Assembly (NCBI GenBank): GCA_038277395.1
Contig: CM076197.1
Span: forward strand, 77,857,951-77,921,950
DNA from: Dryocosmus kuriphilus
Taxonomy: Eukaryota > Arthropoda > Insecta > Hymenoptera > Cynipidae
DNA: 64,000 bases
Direction: 5' to 3'
Both the position numbers and the translations under genes were made by a program. Positions 1 through 11,131 of this stretch are shown here, piece after piece; position 1 is the first letter of the stretch; each line of letters begins with the position of its first letter. Under the pieces are notes generated by a model that was not told where the DNA came from, searched no databases, and saw only the letters and a program-made list of their open reading frames with translations.

Positions 1-854
1 ATACACTCGTCCCAAACATATGTGCATAGTATGAGCTATATAGCATTTTTTGTTTGTTTGTGAGAGGCATAAAGGTTAGAAGTGTTTTGCGTGCTCGGCG
101 ATTTTCTGCTGTCGAAAAGAATGGACGGAAGAATTTGCATCCAATTTTGTGTAAAAAATAGAATGAAGTGCTCCAAAACACTTGAAATGTTGACAGTGGC
201 ATACGGTGAGTGTACTCTGAGTAAAAAAAAATGTTTATAAGTGGTACAAGATCTTTCGGGAAGGCCGAGAAGATGTTAATGACGAAGCTCGCCCTGGACG
301 TCCCAGCACGTTAACAACTAATGAAAACGTTGAAGAAGTGAAGAAAATAGTGTTGGCGAATCGTTGAATTACCATTAGAGAAGTTGCTGATGATGTAGGC
401 ATCTCGTTTGGCTCGTGCCAAGCAATTTTAGTGGATATTTTGGGCATGAGATGTGTGTCAGCGAAGTTTTTTCCGAAACGACGATAATGCGCCAGCTCAC
501 ACGTCATTGCTTGTTCGTAATTTTTTGGCCAATAACAACACCATAATCATGCCTCAGCCACCGTATTCAGCAGATTTGGCTCCCTGCGACTTTTTCCTGT
601 TTCCAAAACTGAGAAGACCCACGAAAGGACGGCGTTTTGCGACGATTCAGGAGATAAAGACCGCATCGCTGGAAGAGCTGAAGGCTATACCAAAAAGTGC
701 TTATCAGAAATGCTTTGAGAATTGGAAAAGGTGCTGGCACAAATGCATTATATCCGAGGGGGATTACTTTGAAGGGGACATCATCAATATTGATGAATAA
801 ATAAATATTTTTTGATGATAATGAAAAGTCACCTTACTTTTTGATCACACCTCG
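1..854 (+). mobile_element. mariner element copy A, left end cut by window edge, internally deleted
   Basis: The sequence matches the second copy at 10033-11129 almost base for base, from that copy's position 10119 onward. Its right end carries the same terminal inverted repeat, reading ...actttttgatcacacctcg, followed by TA at 855-856, the target duplication expected for mariner elements. The left terminal repeat lies outside the window. Compared with copy B, everything between codons for the N-terminal DNA-binding part and the HDNAPAH catalytic motif is missing; the junction is near 477-482. The copy cannot make an active enzyme and is a non-autonomous relic. Confidence 0.88.
121..800 (+). 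pseudogene. mariner transposase, deleted and interrupted
   Basis: Mariner transposases cut and paste the element using a DDD catalytic triad. Here the reading starts at ATG 121 with the helix-turn-helix N-terminal region, shifts frame near 230, and continues through a proline-rich ARPGRPST segment. A stop codon (TGA at about 364) stands where copy B has CGA, consistent with a CpG transition. The reading frame then jumps from FFPK (about 475) to the second catalytic block, HDNAPAHTSLLVRNF (about 484-525), YSADLAPCDFFLFPK, and the C-terminal SAYQKCFENW region, ending at TAA 798-800. The first catalytic aspartate block (TGDE) is within the deletion. The D-P-D of the usual SPDLAP motif reads SADLAP here. 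Confidence 0.85.
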
Positions 855-856
855 TA

Positions 857-1813
857 CTTAATACTTTTCAGGGCGGAGGATTAATCTTCTTATTTGTGAA
901 TTTCATACTTTTTAGCGTTTCCTAGTATCGAGAGCAGTCAACTACTTTTATATGTCCTGGTATTGATTTCTTTAATTTGGGAATGGAATTCTTATCTTTT
1001 TTATATGTAGTAGAATTTTCTAATTTTTAAAAGGATTATTAAATTTCAAGGAGGGACAGATGCACTTTTGAAGTGGAAACCTATTATTTCAGCTATATAG
1101 AATTTAAACTTGGAGTTTTTTCATTTTTACAATTATACTGAACCTTAAGTGTCAGAGATATTTTAAAGGGACGGGTTATGTATGTACCAAAAACTTATTT
1201 AATGACTCCAGCGTTTAATGACTTATAAGTGATTTTTATCTTCTTTATGATCTGAAATTAGATCTTAGTAAACAAAATTAGTTCTAGGTAAACAAAACGA
1301 TACTTTGTGAGGTACATTCGGTGCTTGATGATTATCATTTTCTAAGTCGGGCTTTTCCTTTGCTAAGATGAAACCCGAAGAGCATTATTTTCTAAATCAA
1401 TGTTCTATTCTTGAATTAAAGTTGAACAGTGGATTTGTATTTTAAAATTAACTTATTACTAAAAATTAACATTTTTTATAATTTCGAAGCATCATTAACT
1501 TTTAACTCGACTTGAATTTATTTTTAAGTTACATTTTCACTTTGTTTATCTTTCAATGTTTAAGATTTCTTTAAATTCGAAGAGGTACTTTAAAAATGCT
1601 GCTGTTTAGTCCATTTAAAAAACAAAATAACTTATCTAGAATAGTGTTACTAATATTTTAACCGTATGGAATATATTTCCCTACACCGTTTTCTGTTAAC
1701 CAATTAAGGCACAAAGTGAGGGTAATCTTATGTATTTGTGTCTTACTGAAAAATTTGGTATAAGTTTCTCTCTTTCTGAATTATTTAAATCATTAAGTAA
1801 AATAATTCTTAAA
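857..1813. other. AT-rich stretch without recognisable feature
   Basis: No coding signature, repeat boundary or RNA gene is recognised between mariner copy A and the CACTA element. It is AT-rich with only short chance reading frames. Confidence 0.6.
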
Positions 1814-1816
1814 TTA

Positions 1817-2280
1817 CACAGGCCCACAAAAAAAATATTTTCTGAGTCCTGGGTTCCAATACGATATTCTCATGTATTTTTTCACGCTGAAACCGAATCC
1901 GCACCAGTTTTACCCCTACACGCAAGGATTTTGACATAACCTCAAAAAGCACCTGAAAAACCACTAAAACCGGTAAAATCATTCATCCCATACTAATTTC
2001 ATCCCCCCCCCCCCCCCCCCCCAAATGGGTAACCCTACAACTCCATAATCTCATAATCCCTTAACCTCGTAATATCATAACTCCATAACCTCAAAACCCT
2101 GTAACCTGATTCAGTAGAAAAATCTGGTTCGGGAAAACAAAACAATTTCATGAGTTTTTTTCTTGTTGTACATAGTCATGGCTACGTAACTTTATAACCC
2201 CAAAATACCATAACACCATAACCTGAAAAACCCTTCACTCCGTAACCCCCTATACCAAACCCCCTTAACTCCGTAATCCC
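1817..2280. repeat. left inverted end of the CACTA element
   Basis: This arm is the inverse of 4500-4946 with scattered differences. The outer 200 bases are unique-looking; the inner part is a run of degenerate ten- to twelve-base motifs (ccataacct, cgtaaccc, ctataaccc), typical of CACTA subterminal transposase-binding regions. At 2003-2022 the left arm alone contains a run of twenty C residues, absent from the right arm. Confidence 0.8.
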
Positions 2281-2294
2281 ATTTTGTGCACAAG

Positions 2295-4072
2295 TTATTT
2301 ACTCTTTCGAACTCTCTTGTCTTCAAAAGATCTGTCCAGCGGATTTCGTCTCCGCTTCTTGACACTGTCAACACCCTCTCCTTTAAGTATCCAACAAAAC
2401 TCAGCCATCATATTCGTATTCCATCTACCCTGATAACGTCTTTCCATTTCCTTAGTATCTTGATGAAAGCGTTCTCCTTGTTCTTCACTGTAATCTCCAA
2501 GATTTTCCGGGAAGTTTTCCAGGTGGGAATCAAGAAAGTGTAACTTGTAACTCATTAGGCAACCCACTTTTTGTAGTTTTCGAGAAATTCAGACACCAAT
2601 TCCTTGTAGTTGTCACTCTTGTGATTGCCTAAGAAATTTTCAACCACATTCTTAATGCTCAGCGATACATTTCATTCCTTGATATTCATTGTGTCAATGA
2701 ACGTTTCATCTCTCAATATCTTACGAATTTGAGGTCCATCAAAGACTCCTTCTTTCAATTTCGCGCTAGATAAAGCTGGAAATTGTATGGCTAAATAAGA
2801 AGAACACTCTCTTTCCTTATCCAAAGCTTTAACGAACTGTTTCATCAATCCGAGTTTGATTTGCAAAGGAGGGAGGAGAATCTTAGCCGGCTCAACCAAA
2901 TGTTTGTTTATTACATTCTTTGATCCAGTTTCTATACGTCCTCGAGCTGGCCACTCTTTCTTGACGTAATGACTGTTGTGATCTCTACTATCCCACATGC
3001 AAAGAAAGCATGGAAATTTCGTGAAACCAGATTGCTGACCTAGAATCATTGTTAAGATCTTGAGATCGCCGCAAATCTGCCATTCGTGTTCTCTGTATTT
3101 AATTTTATTCAAAACCACTTTTATGTTTCCATAGCCTTCCTTGAGCGCTACCGAGTGTGCTATAGGTATCGGAGCATATTTATTTGTATTGCGTAATAAC
3201 ACCGCTTGAAGGCTTTATTTTTGAGAATCTATAAACAAACGCCACGGCACAGATTTGTATATACCTTCTTTTAATTTATTCATAACACCATGAACATTAT
3301 GACGGTACACCAAGTCGTCTTCTTTCGTAAAGTATTCACGAAATGGCTCATCTCCATTCCGGTACAATAAAACCTTTGTTCCTTTAGATAACATATTTCT
3401 TTCTTTTAGACTTGAAGCTAGACACTCAGCCCCATCTTTCGGCAGTCCCAGCTCTCTGATTATATCATTCAGTTCTTCTTGATTGAATATGCGCGGTGTA
3501 CCATCTCTTTCCAGCTTCACAACATATTCTTCCTGATCAGTGTTATCGTTACTCTCGCTGCCCTCTTCATTAATATTTTCATCAGTTGCTTCATCAGTCT
3601 CAATATCAGCCTCAGGTATATCAAGGTCTACTTCATGATCTTTCTTATGACTAATCTCAGACATGGAGGCTTTGGTTACGCTGGACACCACTGCATACTG
3701 AATTTTTTGCAAATTACTGGATTTGAATCCTAATGTGTTAGTCAAACAAAGATAACAATCGTCTTTGCTCTTGGGTTCTCGCCAAACAGTTGGGGTGACA
3801 AACTTTATTTTCGCTGCATGCTCATTATGTCGTTTCAACATTGATCTGCAAACACAGCAGATCATTTTGGGCAATCAAACATAGTCTCCTTCGATCACCT
3901 CACACGCCAAGCAGCGCTGATATATCTGACGCACGATTTGAGTGACTTTTCTCAAACTTTTCTTCGTCTTAAAATCATCGCACACGTAGCAGTATCTATC
4001 AGCGTTTCCAATACATTCGTGTAAATTTTCTCCCAAACGCGATCGGTTTTTAAAATTTTTCATATTAGCCAT
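2295..4072 (-). pseudogene. CACTA-type transposase, interrupted
   Basis: Reading from 4072 downward, one protein continues across two in-frame stops (TGA near 3875, TAA near 3205). It then meets another stop near 2670 and a frameshift near 2570, ending at 2295. The N-terminal part holds cysteine pairs (CYVC, CLAC, CCVC, CYLC) and a WREPKSKDDCYLC block. An acidic region follows, then the conserved core NKYAPIPIAHSV, a GDLKILTMILGQQSGFTKFPCFLCMWDSR block, PLQIKLGLMKQFVKAL, and finally GERFHQDTKEMERRYQGRW. I recognise this as a widespread arthropod and cnidarian repeat-encoded family. The D-then-CFLC arrangement resembles the DxxG-CPxC region of plant TNP2 transposases, which together with the element ends suggests a CACTA transposase. 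The catalytic role of individual residues is inferred, not shown. Confidence 0.68.
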
Positions 4073-4094
4073 AGATTTATCAAAAACGCACACG

Positions 4095-4385
4095 GCAGAG
4101 ATCCCGTTCCGATCGCGAGTGAGTCCACCGGCCTATGGGTGATAACCCCCACACACCCCTAGGACTAAGCATGGGGGCTATCCGACTTTGAAGAGGACAA
4201 TGTCAACTCGTTGCCGGACACACTTCGGCTTCATCCTCACACCCTACCGTCCACCTGCAGGGCAGCGCGCCATCGCTGGTTTCGTTACCTCAGAGAATTG
4301 GAGAGTGGATCATTCCACACATCTACCTAAGAAGCAGTGTCACCATCTCCAGTATTTTCTGAGGTAGCAGGATTTTACATTCCAG
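4095..4385 (-). repeat. RTE-like 5' leader segment placed before the transposase
   Basis: Read on the minus strand, this segment is homologous to the 5' leader of the RTE retrotransposon at 20690-21000: shared blocks include aatcctgct, gatgtgtggaatgat, cctagg, ggggttatcac, ggactcac and cgatcgg. The similarity continues to the start codon of both downstream genes, where each reads ATGGCTAA. Thus two unrelated element proteins share a leader. Either the CACTA element captured the 5' end of an RTE copy, or an RTE inserted and was later reduced to its leader. Confidence 0.72.
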
Positions 4386-4499
4386 AAAAAAATTCTAGAA
4401 CTGAGCAAAGTTAAAGAAATAATGAAGTAGACCTTGATTCATTACTTCACTCAGGAAACTGTTATCATTTCGGGAGCCGGACTTTCCCACAGATTAAGA

Positions 4500-4946
4500 T
4501 GACGTGGTTATGGTATATGAGGTTACGCAGTGAAGAGATTTTAAGATTATGGTGTAATGGGATTTTGGAGTTATAGAGCGACATACCCAGGACTATGTTC
4601 CACAAGAGAATCTTGCGAAATTGTTCTGTTTTCCCGAACCAGATTTTTCTACTGAATGAGGTTACAGGGTTTTGAGGTTATGGAGTTATAGCATTATGAA
4701 GTTAGGGGATTATAAGATTATGGAATTATAGGGTTATCAATTTTTTAGGTAGTAGGGAGATAAAAGTGGTATGGGGTGAATGATTTCACCGGTTTTAGTG
4801 GGTTTTCAGGTTTTTTTTGAAGTTATGTCAAAATCCTTGCGTGTAGGGGTAAAACGGGTTGCGGATTCGGCTTCAGCGGCGAAAGATACATGGAAATATC
4901 GTATTGGAACCCAGGACTCAGAAAAATTTTTTTTTGTGGGCCTGTG
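4500..4946. repeat. right inverted end of the CACTA element
   Basis: This is the inverted partner of 1817-2280. It contains the same terminal CACAG box (as CTGTG at 4942-4946), the same subterminal ataacc-type motifs in opposite orientation, and the conserved internal block aaaatctggttcgggaaaac (as its complement, near 4635-4655). Confidence 0.8.
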
Positions 4947-4980
4947 TTATATAAATTATGTTCGCTTAAATTAATAAATA

Positions 4981-5180
4981 ACATTTGAAATCAATATAAT
5001 TTATTAATACAAAATGCTTTTCATCTTCTTAAAACGGCTTATGATTTCAGAATTGTTTCTTTATCAATGAAAAATGCCCTAATGTGACCCCTAAGCTCTG
5101 GTGCACGATACTTCCCGAGACGGTAGACACAGGATTAAATATTCATCGCACTTGAGCGCTATTTCAAAACGACCCTGAAG
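4981..5180. other. short spacer without recognisable feature
   Basis: Nothing recognised between the CACTA right end and the foldback repeat. Confidence 0.5.
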
Positions 5181-6200
5181 TTTGCAATAGATAAAGATTT
5201 GAGATTTCCACCAAAAATTGCAGCCAAACTAAAAGTCCAATTGAAAAACCGAAAACACCACTGAATTCGTCTCCGAAATGCCGAGGATGCATTTTTTTAA
5301 ATAAATTTTTTAAACAAATAAATTGTTAATAACAATTTTTGTAATCTATTACAAGCATTTCTATACTAATGCAAACTTTCCATGCTATATAATACTCGTT
5401 GAGAACAAATGTTTCTGTTCCGAAGTTGCAAATTGACAGAATCATATTGATAACAATCTTATCATGTCTTCTAAGCGATGGCGCATTCATATACACGTAT
5501 GACGCCAGATATAGATTTGAGATTTCCACCAAAAATTTCATCCAAACTAAGAGTCCGATCGAAAAGCCGAAAACACCATTGGATATGTCTTCGAAATGTC
5601 CAGGATGTACTTTGATATTTTTTCTTAAACAATTTTTTAAACAATTACAACGTTTTTTTAATATTCCATCATGGTGTTTTCGATTTTTCGATCGGACTCT
5701 TAGTTTGCCTGGAATTTTTGTCGGAACATTAAAGAACGTTGACATTTTTTTAAAAACTGTTTAAAAAAGTCTATCCTGGTCATTTCGGAGATGAATCCAA
5801 TGGTTTTTCGGTTTTTCGATCGGACTCTTAGTTTGGCTGGAATTTTTGGTGGAAATCTCAAATGCATATCTGGTGTCATATATGGGTGCGCCGTTTCTTA
5901 GAGGACATGATAAAATTGTTATCAATATGATTCTGTCACTTTGCAACTTCGGAGCAGAAACTTTTATTCTCACCGTGTATGATATAGCATGAAAAGTTTG
6001 CAATACTGTAGAAATTGTTTTAAAAAAAATTACAAAAATTGTTATTAGCAAACTATTGTTTAAAAAATTGTTTCAAAAAGGCAGAAAAAGTCCATCCTGG
6101 GTATTTCGAAGATGAATTCAATGGTATTTTTGGTTTTTCAATCGAACTCTTAATTTGGCTGGAATTTTTGGTGAAAATCTCAAATCCATATCTATAGCAA
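5181..6200. repeat. 1-kb foldback (inverted) repeat with modular arms
   Basis: The two halves are inverted copies centred near 5690. The outer arm tttgcaatag at 5181 pairs with ctatagcaa ending at 6200. Each arm contains module A (gatttgagatttccaccaaaaatt plus the aaaccgaaaacacca block) twice, around module B, which holds the gacagaatcatattgataac block (5436 region; inverse near 5915). An additional inverted part of module A lies in the centre (about 5665-5735). There is no coding signature; the reading frames here reflect the palindrome. A transcript crossing it could form a long hairpin. Confidence 0.8.
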
Positions 6201-6431
6201 GCTTCAGAGTCTTAATAAAGTCAATATTATCTCAGATGTAAGTCACGAAATTACTCTTCTGATAACAATGTCGACCATTGTTGCCTTTTTCAGTACAATT
6301 GTACTTTTTGCGTATCTTTTTTAGATGGTCAGTATGAAAGTACGTCTTTTACAATTTCAGTACAATTGACTCTGTACTCTTCTTTTATGAGTGCATTTTA
6401 GTACAATGGTACAATTCGATTATTTCTTTCC
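6201..6431. other. spacer with scattered agtacaatt motifs
   Basis: Short non-coding stretch in which agtacaatt/aattgtac recurs several times; no feature boundary recognised. Confidence 0.4.
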
Positions 6432-6435
6432 TTAA

Positions 6436-6988
6436 GGTGGCTCCGGCGAATTACAAGATCAAACCCATGAGAAAAAAAAATATCTTCTGAAGGTACGAAA
6501 TTTAAGCTTTTTTTTGAAATTTTTTAAGGTGGAGGTTGACGATCAACCTGAAGAGAAGAAAAAATGTCTTTTCACTGCTTTTTACATGGGCTCTTATGGA
6601 GAAACCCTATGATTGATACACTATAATACTTACACCAACTCGAATACCCACTAGTAGTTGGTATGAAAAACTACAGGATTGTATTTCGATAACTGTAGAT
6701 TTCAATGAAAGGAAGAAATATAATGATTATCGACTTAACGTTGAAGAAAACTTTATTGAAAGTTTGGAAAAAAAACGAGACACCGAAGAAGCCATGGCTG
6801 AGGCGTATGCTATGTTTCAAAGTTTCTTTTTTTGTTATTTGTTCTAGATTCCCAAGTGCATTTCGTAAAAATTGTTGCAAAATGAATATCAATCGTTTTT
6901 TAAACAAAGGCTGCATAATTTTTAAGATAAATAATTAGGTTCCTCCACAGGGCCCCTTGATGATACGGGGCAGCGCGCCGGAGCCACC
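6436..6988. mobile_element. TTAA-flanked MITE, 553 bp
   Basis: The element starts ggtggctccggcg at 6436 and ends with its inverse cgccggagccacc at 6988. Both sides are flanked by TTAA (6432-6435 and 6989-6992). TTAA target duplications are characteristic of piggyBac and Kolobok elements. There is no transposase; the overlapping frames inside are not recognised. It would have to be mobilised by an enzyme encoded elsewhere. Confidence 0.78.
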
Positions 6989-6992
6989 TTAA

Positions 6993-8738
6993 TATACCAT
7001 CACAGCACATACAAGTATGTCACCAGGCGATATAACCAATCAACTTCTGTATATCGCTTGCATGCAGAGGTTATGTCCATGCTCTTACAGATGCTCGTTT
7101 CAAAGTAAAAACTCGAACGGACCTCCCTTTCTAACTAACCTTTTCTTCAGAATTTGTTATAAACGAGTGAACATTACCAATTGAACATCATACTCAATGT
7201 TGTCATGACAGTTTTTGCTGCGATTTGCCCTTATGTAAATAATTTATGTGTTTTTTCATACGTTTTGAAGTAAGTTCTTATTACTTACCTCAAAAGTCTT
7301 AAGGTTAGCGTAACCCGAGCGGATTTTGAAAATGGCAGCATTGTGGATGATCTTTGTGGAAGAGGCCCGGACCAGGGAGGTAAAAAATTTTGAGGTGCCA
7401 ACAGTCTGAGGATCAGTTGGCAGCATCAGTCGACGATTGGTATTGAAGTCACACTTTTTTAAAAATCGGAGACGGGTAGTTTGCACCCAGCCCCTACGGA
7501 ACGTTACAAAATCCAATCTTTATAAAAATCATCATTTTAAAGTTCAAACTTTTATCTTTCTAATGATGATCTTCAAAATTTCAATATCTTTATTTTTCAT
7601 CAAAATACAAACGATTCAAAAAAAATGTTTTCAGCATATTTTTGTAATATTTGATTAAATTTTAAATAATAACTTTTTCTAATGTAGCAATATTGCAAAT
7701 CTGATTAAACCGTCAAATTTCTGAGAAGATTTCCAATCTACTGAAAGAAAAACCGTTTCAAATGAATAATTTTAGCCGAATAAACAGCCGATCAAAATTA
7801 TTGCGTTAGGCTAACCCATCTCCGTACAGAACGTTACACATTGGAAGTCCGTACCCTGAGGGTTGTTAAAAACAAAAGTCAAGTTTTTCGATATATTGAA
7901 ATTTGAATTTTGCGCCAGATGCTGTGTTAGTTTGAAATAATGCCGCAGCGTTGAAGTGGAAAGTACACAAAGTACATTTTCTATGGGAAAGTTAGTGTCT
8001 CTCATATTTCGAAGTGGCAACCCTGACGTCGACTAGGATTTAAAAAAGTGATACGCATCGTGGCTAAGTTCAGAGGAATCCATTCTTCATTTCTTTTACT
8101 TGTTAGTTAGAATTGTGTTAAATATTCGTCCATCTTTTGATGTACGGGCAATTAACATTTTTATATTTTCCACGTTAGTCACTACAATGATTTGTATTTT
8201 ATATTTTGAATTTTGGGTCATTGCTTTCATTTCTTTCAGGATTTAAAGAATATTATTCTTACAAGCGACATTTATTGTGTGGGACAAATACTATAATATT
8301 GAAAATAAATTTTTTTCCTAACAAAATTGGCATTTCTCTTCCACTCATGAATTTTATTCTCTTCTATTAACAGAAAATATGATTTCGCGACTTTTTAAAC
8401 CGTGATTCTTTTTATTGATGTAAAAAATCAGACGGTCTGGATGTGAAATTTTTCTTTAAAAAGTGTAAACTTTTATATTATTTCAACATTTCAATGCGTT
8501 CTTGTATTGAATTTTGTTAGTGTTCAATAATAAATTCGTCACAAGTTGATTTTTCTTCATTTTGTAATTACTCTTATGTGAATTATCAAAGCACTTAAAC
8601 TCTTTCTTTTGTTCCTAGTGGAAGTATTTACAGGTAATTATCGTTTGAAATGAAAATATGATATATTAAATATAAATAAACAATATTTAGAAATTATCTA
8701 AACCAAAAATACTCTTTTAAGGTCCAATATCAAAATTC
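6993..8738. other. no recognised gene
   Basis: Contains several short frames of 60-90 codons on both strands with no protein signature. Two similar blocks around 7495 and 7825 (acggaacgttac and acagaacgttacac) hint at an old duplication, but I cannot define boundaries. Confidence 0.45.
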
Positions 8739-8924
8739 AGGTAAAAAGTTGTCAACCAAAAAAAAACATCGCGATCAAATATGGACCAATCAAACCAAAA
8801 ACTTGAAAAGGCTTCCAGCAAAATTCAAACAAGAAAAGCAAAAAAACAGGAGGGAAAAAAGAAGGTTTGATTGGTCCAAATTTGATCGCGGAGTGGTTTT
8901 GGTTGACAAATTTTTACTTGGATA
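8739..8924. repeat. small foldback repeat (MITE-like), about 190 bp
   Basis: The left arm (8739-8798) contains gttgtcaaccaaaa, gcgatcaaat and ggaccaatcaaacc; the right arm (8864-8924) contains their inverses. The loop (about 8800-8860) holds cttccagcaaaattcaaac, which recurs inverted at about 22240-22290 downstream of PLE1. No coding function is evident. Confidence 0.68.
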
Positions 8925-10030
8925 TCAAATATATTTCAGATTTTTATTTACAAATTTTGCAAATAGTAATAATGATTATATTTATAGAGGTAACTCATTC
9001 TAAATACTTTAAATATTTTTCGATGAAAGAACTGCACTTGAAGAAAACTTGCTTGTGAATTAGATTGGTTACAAAACTGAGGTTTTATACTTTAAACTTA
9101 AAAAAATTTCGCCTAATGGACTGGATTATTACTTCTAAATGTGAGTCTAATTTGACCATAATGAATTATTTATTTTACTGCTGCACTACCAAATATTATA
9201 GGAAAAATTAGTGGTACTATTTTTCGAGAAGATCTAAGGGTTCTTTTGTGATTAATAATGAATTAATATAAAAATAAGAATTTAATAGTTTTTTTCTAGT
9301 ATGATTTAATAAACTCATGTATGCAAAGGAAATTTTTTTCTGCAGGCTTTCTTCTTCTGATAAGCTATATGCCGAAGAGATTAGATGCATTATTCTGTGG
9401 TATTTGGTGAACATATATCGGTCACGTATTGCTAGATTTTGGGACCACGTATCTTGAAAATGAACTGCAAACCTCATCAGGGTAAAGAGTGCGGGATTTC
9501 TCGACAAAATGAACTAACCTCCCCTCTCACCAACCCCTGACCCACGGTTAAATGAGGCTCGCCTCTTATCTCTATACTATGTACCTACCCTAGAACTCAA
9601 ACTTACCTCTTGTTCTCCGGGAACGTGGTCCACTCGAGAGCCGATGACTCGACACTCCCTCGAATTGGAAGACTTTCTTCTTACTTGGAGAACACTCAGT
9701 ACCAAGCTTTCATTTCATACAGCAAAGCCATCGTTTGGAGAACGGTCGACATGATAAGCACGTTATTATCACTAACATGCAATATCAGCTGCTAATAATA
9801 AATTTTCCTGGCACAATTTTCCAATTCTTCATTATGACTGAATATTCCGGGAAAAAAACTTGTGAAATTAGTTTTTATATATTTTAAAAAATATAAACAA
9901 TATGCCTTCTCAAACGTTTCGTAATCACTCCCAGCTGTATCTTACAAACAGAGAAAACTCGTCTAGATCACGTGCAATTAGAACTGTCGGATAATATTTG
10001 GCGAACGATTTCTCCATATACTAACATATA
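8925..10030. other. no recognised gene
   Basis: AT-rich at first, then more balanced composition at 9500-9800. No protein signature, RNA gene or repeat boundary was recognised. The 9500-9800 part could be low-copy host DNA. Confidence 0.45.
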
Positions 10031-10032
10031 TA

Positions 10033-11129
10033 CGAGGCATGATCAAAAAGTAAGGTGACTTTTTGAATCTCGCTGGATGCGTACAGTCGATATTCGTTTT
10101 CTTTTTTTCTTATGTTGGTACACTCGTCCCAAACATATGTGCATAGTATCAGCTATATAGCATTCTTTGTTTGTTTGTAAGAGGCATAAAGGTTAGAAGT
10201 GTTTTGCGTACTCGGCGATTTTCTGCTGTCGAAAAGAATGTATGAAAGAATTTGCATCCAATTTTGTGTAAAAATGAAAGGAAGTGCTCCAAAAGACTTG
10301 AAATGTTGACAGTGGCATACGGTGAGTGTACTCTGAGTAAACAAAAAATGTTTATAAGTCGTACAAGCTCTTTCAGGAAGGTCGAGAAGATGTTAATGAC
10401 GAAGCTCGCCCTGGACGTCCCAGCACGTCAACAACTGATGAAAACGTTGAAGATGTGAAGAAAATAGTGTAGGCGAATCGTCGAATTACCATTAGAGAAT
10501 TTTCTGATGATATCGGCATCTCGTTTGGCTCGTGCCAAGCAATTTTAGTGGATATTTTGGGCATGAGACGTGTGTCAGCGAAGTTTTTCCCGAAATTGCT
10601 AAATTTTGACCAAAAGAACCGTCGTGTGAGCATCGCTCAGGAGCTGTTAAATGACGTCAATGGCGACCCAGACTTGCTCCAAAGGATCATAACAGGTGAT
10701 GAGACATGGGCATATGGTTATGACGTCGAAACTAAGGCTCAATCGTCCCAGTGGAAGCATTCTGGATCACGAAGACCAAAAAAAGCACGCCAAGTTCGAT
10801 GAAATGTCAAGGTTTTGCTTACCGTTTTCTTCGATTATCATAGCGTAATTCATCCCTGCGACTTTTTCCTGTTCCCAAAACTGAAAATAACCATGAAAGG
10901 ACGGCGTTTTGCGACGATTGAGGAGATAAAGACCGCATCGCTGGAAGAACTGAAGGCTATAATACCAAAAAGTGCTTATCAGAAATGCTTTGAGGATTGG
11001 AAAAAGCGCTGACACAAAGGTATTATATCCAAGGGGGATTACTTTGAAGGGGACAACATCAATATTGATGAATAAATAAATATTTTTTGATAAAAATAAA
11101 AAGTCACCTTACTTTTTGATCACACCTCG
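10033..11129 (+). mobile_element. mariner element copy B, full ends, internally deleted (1097 bp)
   Basis: Left end cgaggcatgatcaaaaag (10033) and right end ctttttgatcacacctcg (11129) are inverted repeats of about 28 bp, flanked by TA at 10031-10032 and 11130-11131. It belongs to the same family and has the same orientation as copy A. The internal deletion differs: here the block from about codon 170 to the CDFFLFPK motif is lost, with the junction around 10853-10858. A typical full mariner is about 1.3 kb, so some 200 bp or more are missing. Confidence 0.92.
10238..11075 (+). pseudogene. mariner transposase, deleted and interrupted
   Basis: The reading begins at ATG 10238 with the same N-terminus as copy A, passes the ARPGRPST region, and meets a TAG stop at about 10470. 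It continues through the helix-turn-helix, the KNRR region and the first catalytic block TGDETWAYGYDVETKAQSSQW (about 10695-10760). After a TGA near 10800 and NVKVLLTVFFDY the frame jumps to CDFFLFPKLKITMKGRRFATIEEIK, losing the second and third catalytic aspartates. The final part SAYQKCFEDWKKR meets TGA near 11010, with remnants to TAA 11073-11075. Not functional. Confidence 0.85.
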
Positions 11130-11131
11130 TA

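Larger units (their letters stand above)
1817..4946 (-). mobile_element. CACTA (EnSpm-like) DNA transposon, degenerate, 3.1 kb
   Basis: The element begins CACAGGCCC at 1817 and ends with its inverse GGGCCTGTG at 4946. It is flanked on both sides by TTA (1814-1816 and 4947-4949). CACTA-group elements are known for CAC-termini, 3-bp target duplications and short subterminal motifs repeated in both ends, and all three are seen here. The inverted ends run about 450 bp inward (1817-2280 and 4500-4946). Their inner halves are packed with variants of a motif like ataactccataacc. The interior carries a minus-strand gene (2295-4072) with stops and frameshifts, so this copy is no longer autonomous. The superfamily assignment rests on ends, target duplication and the transposase pattern together; a different superfamily with 3-bp duplications (PIF/Harbinger) is less likely because of the long ends. 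Confidence 0.72.
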
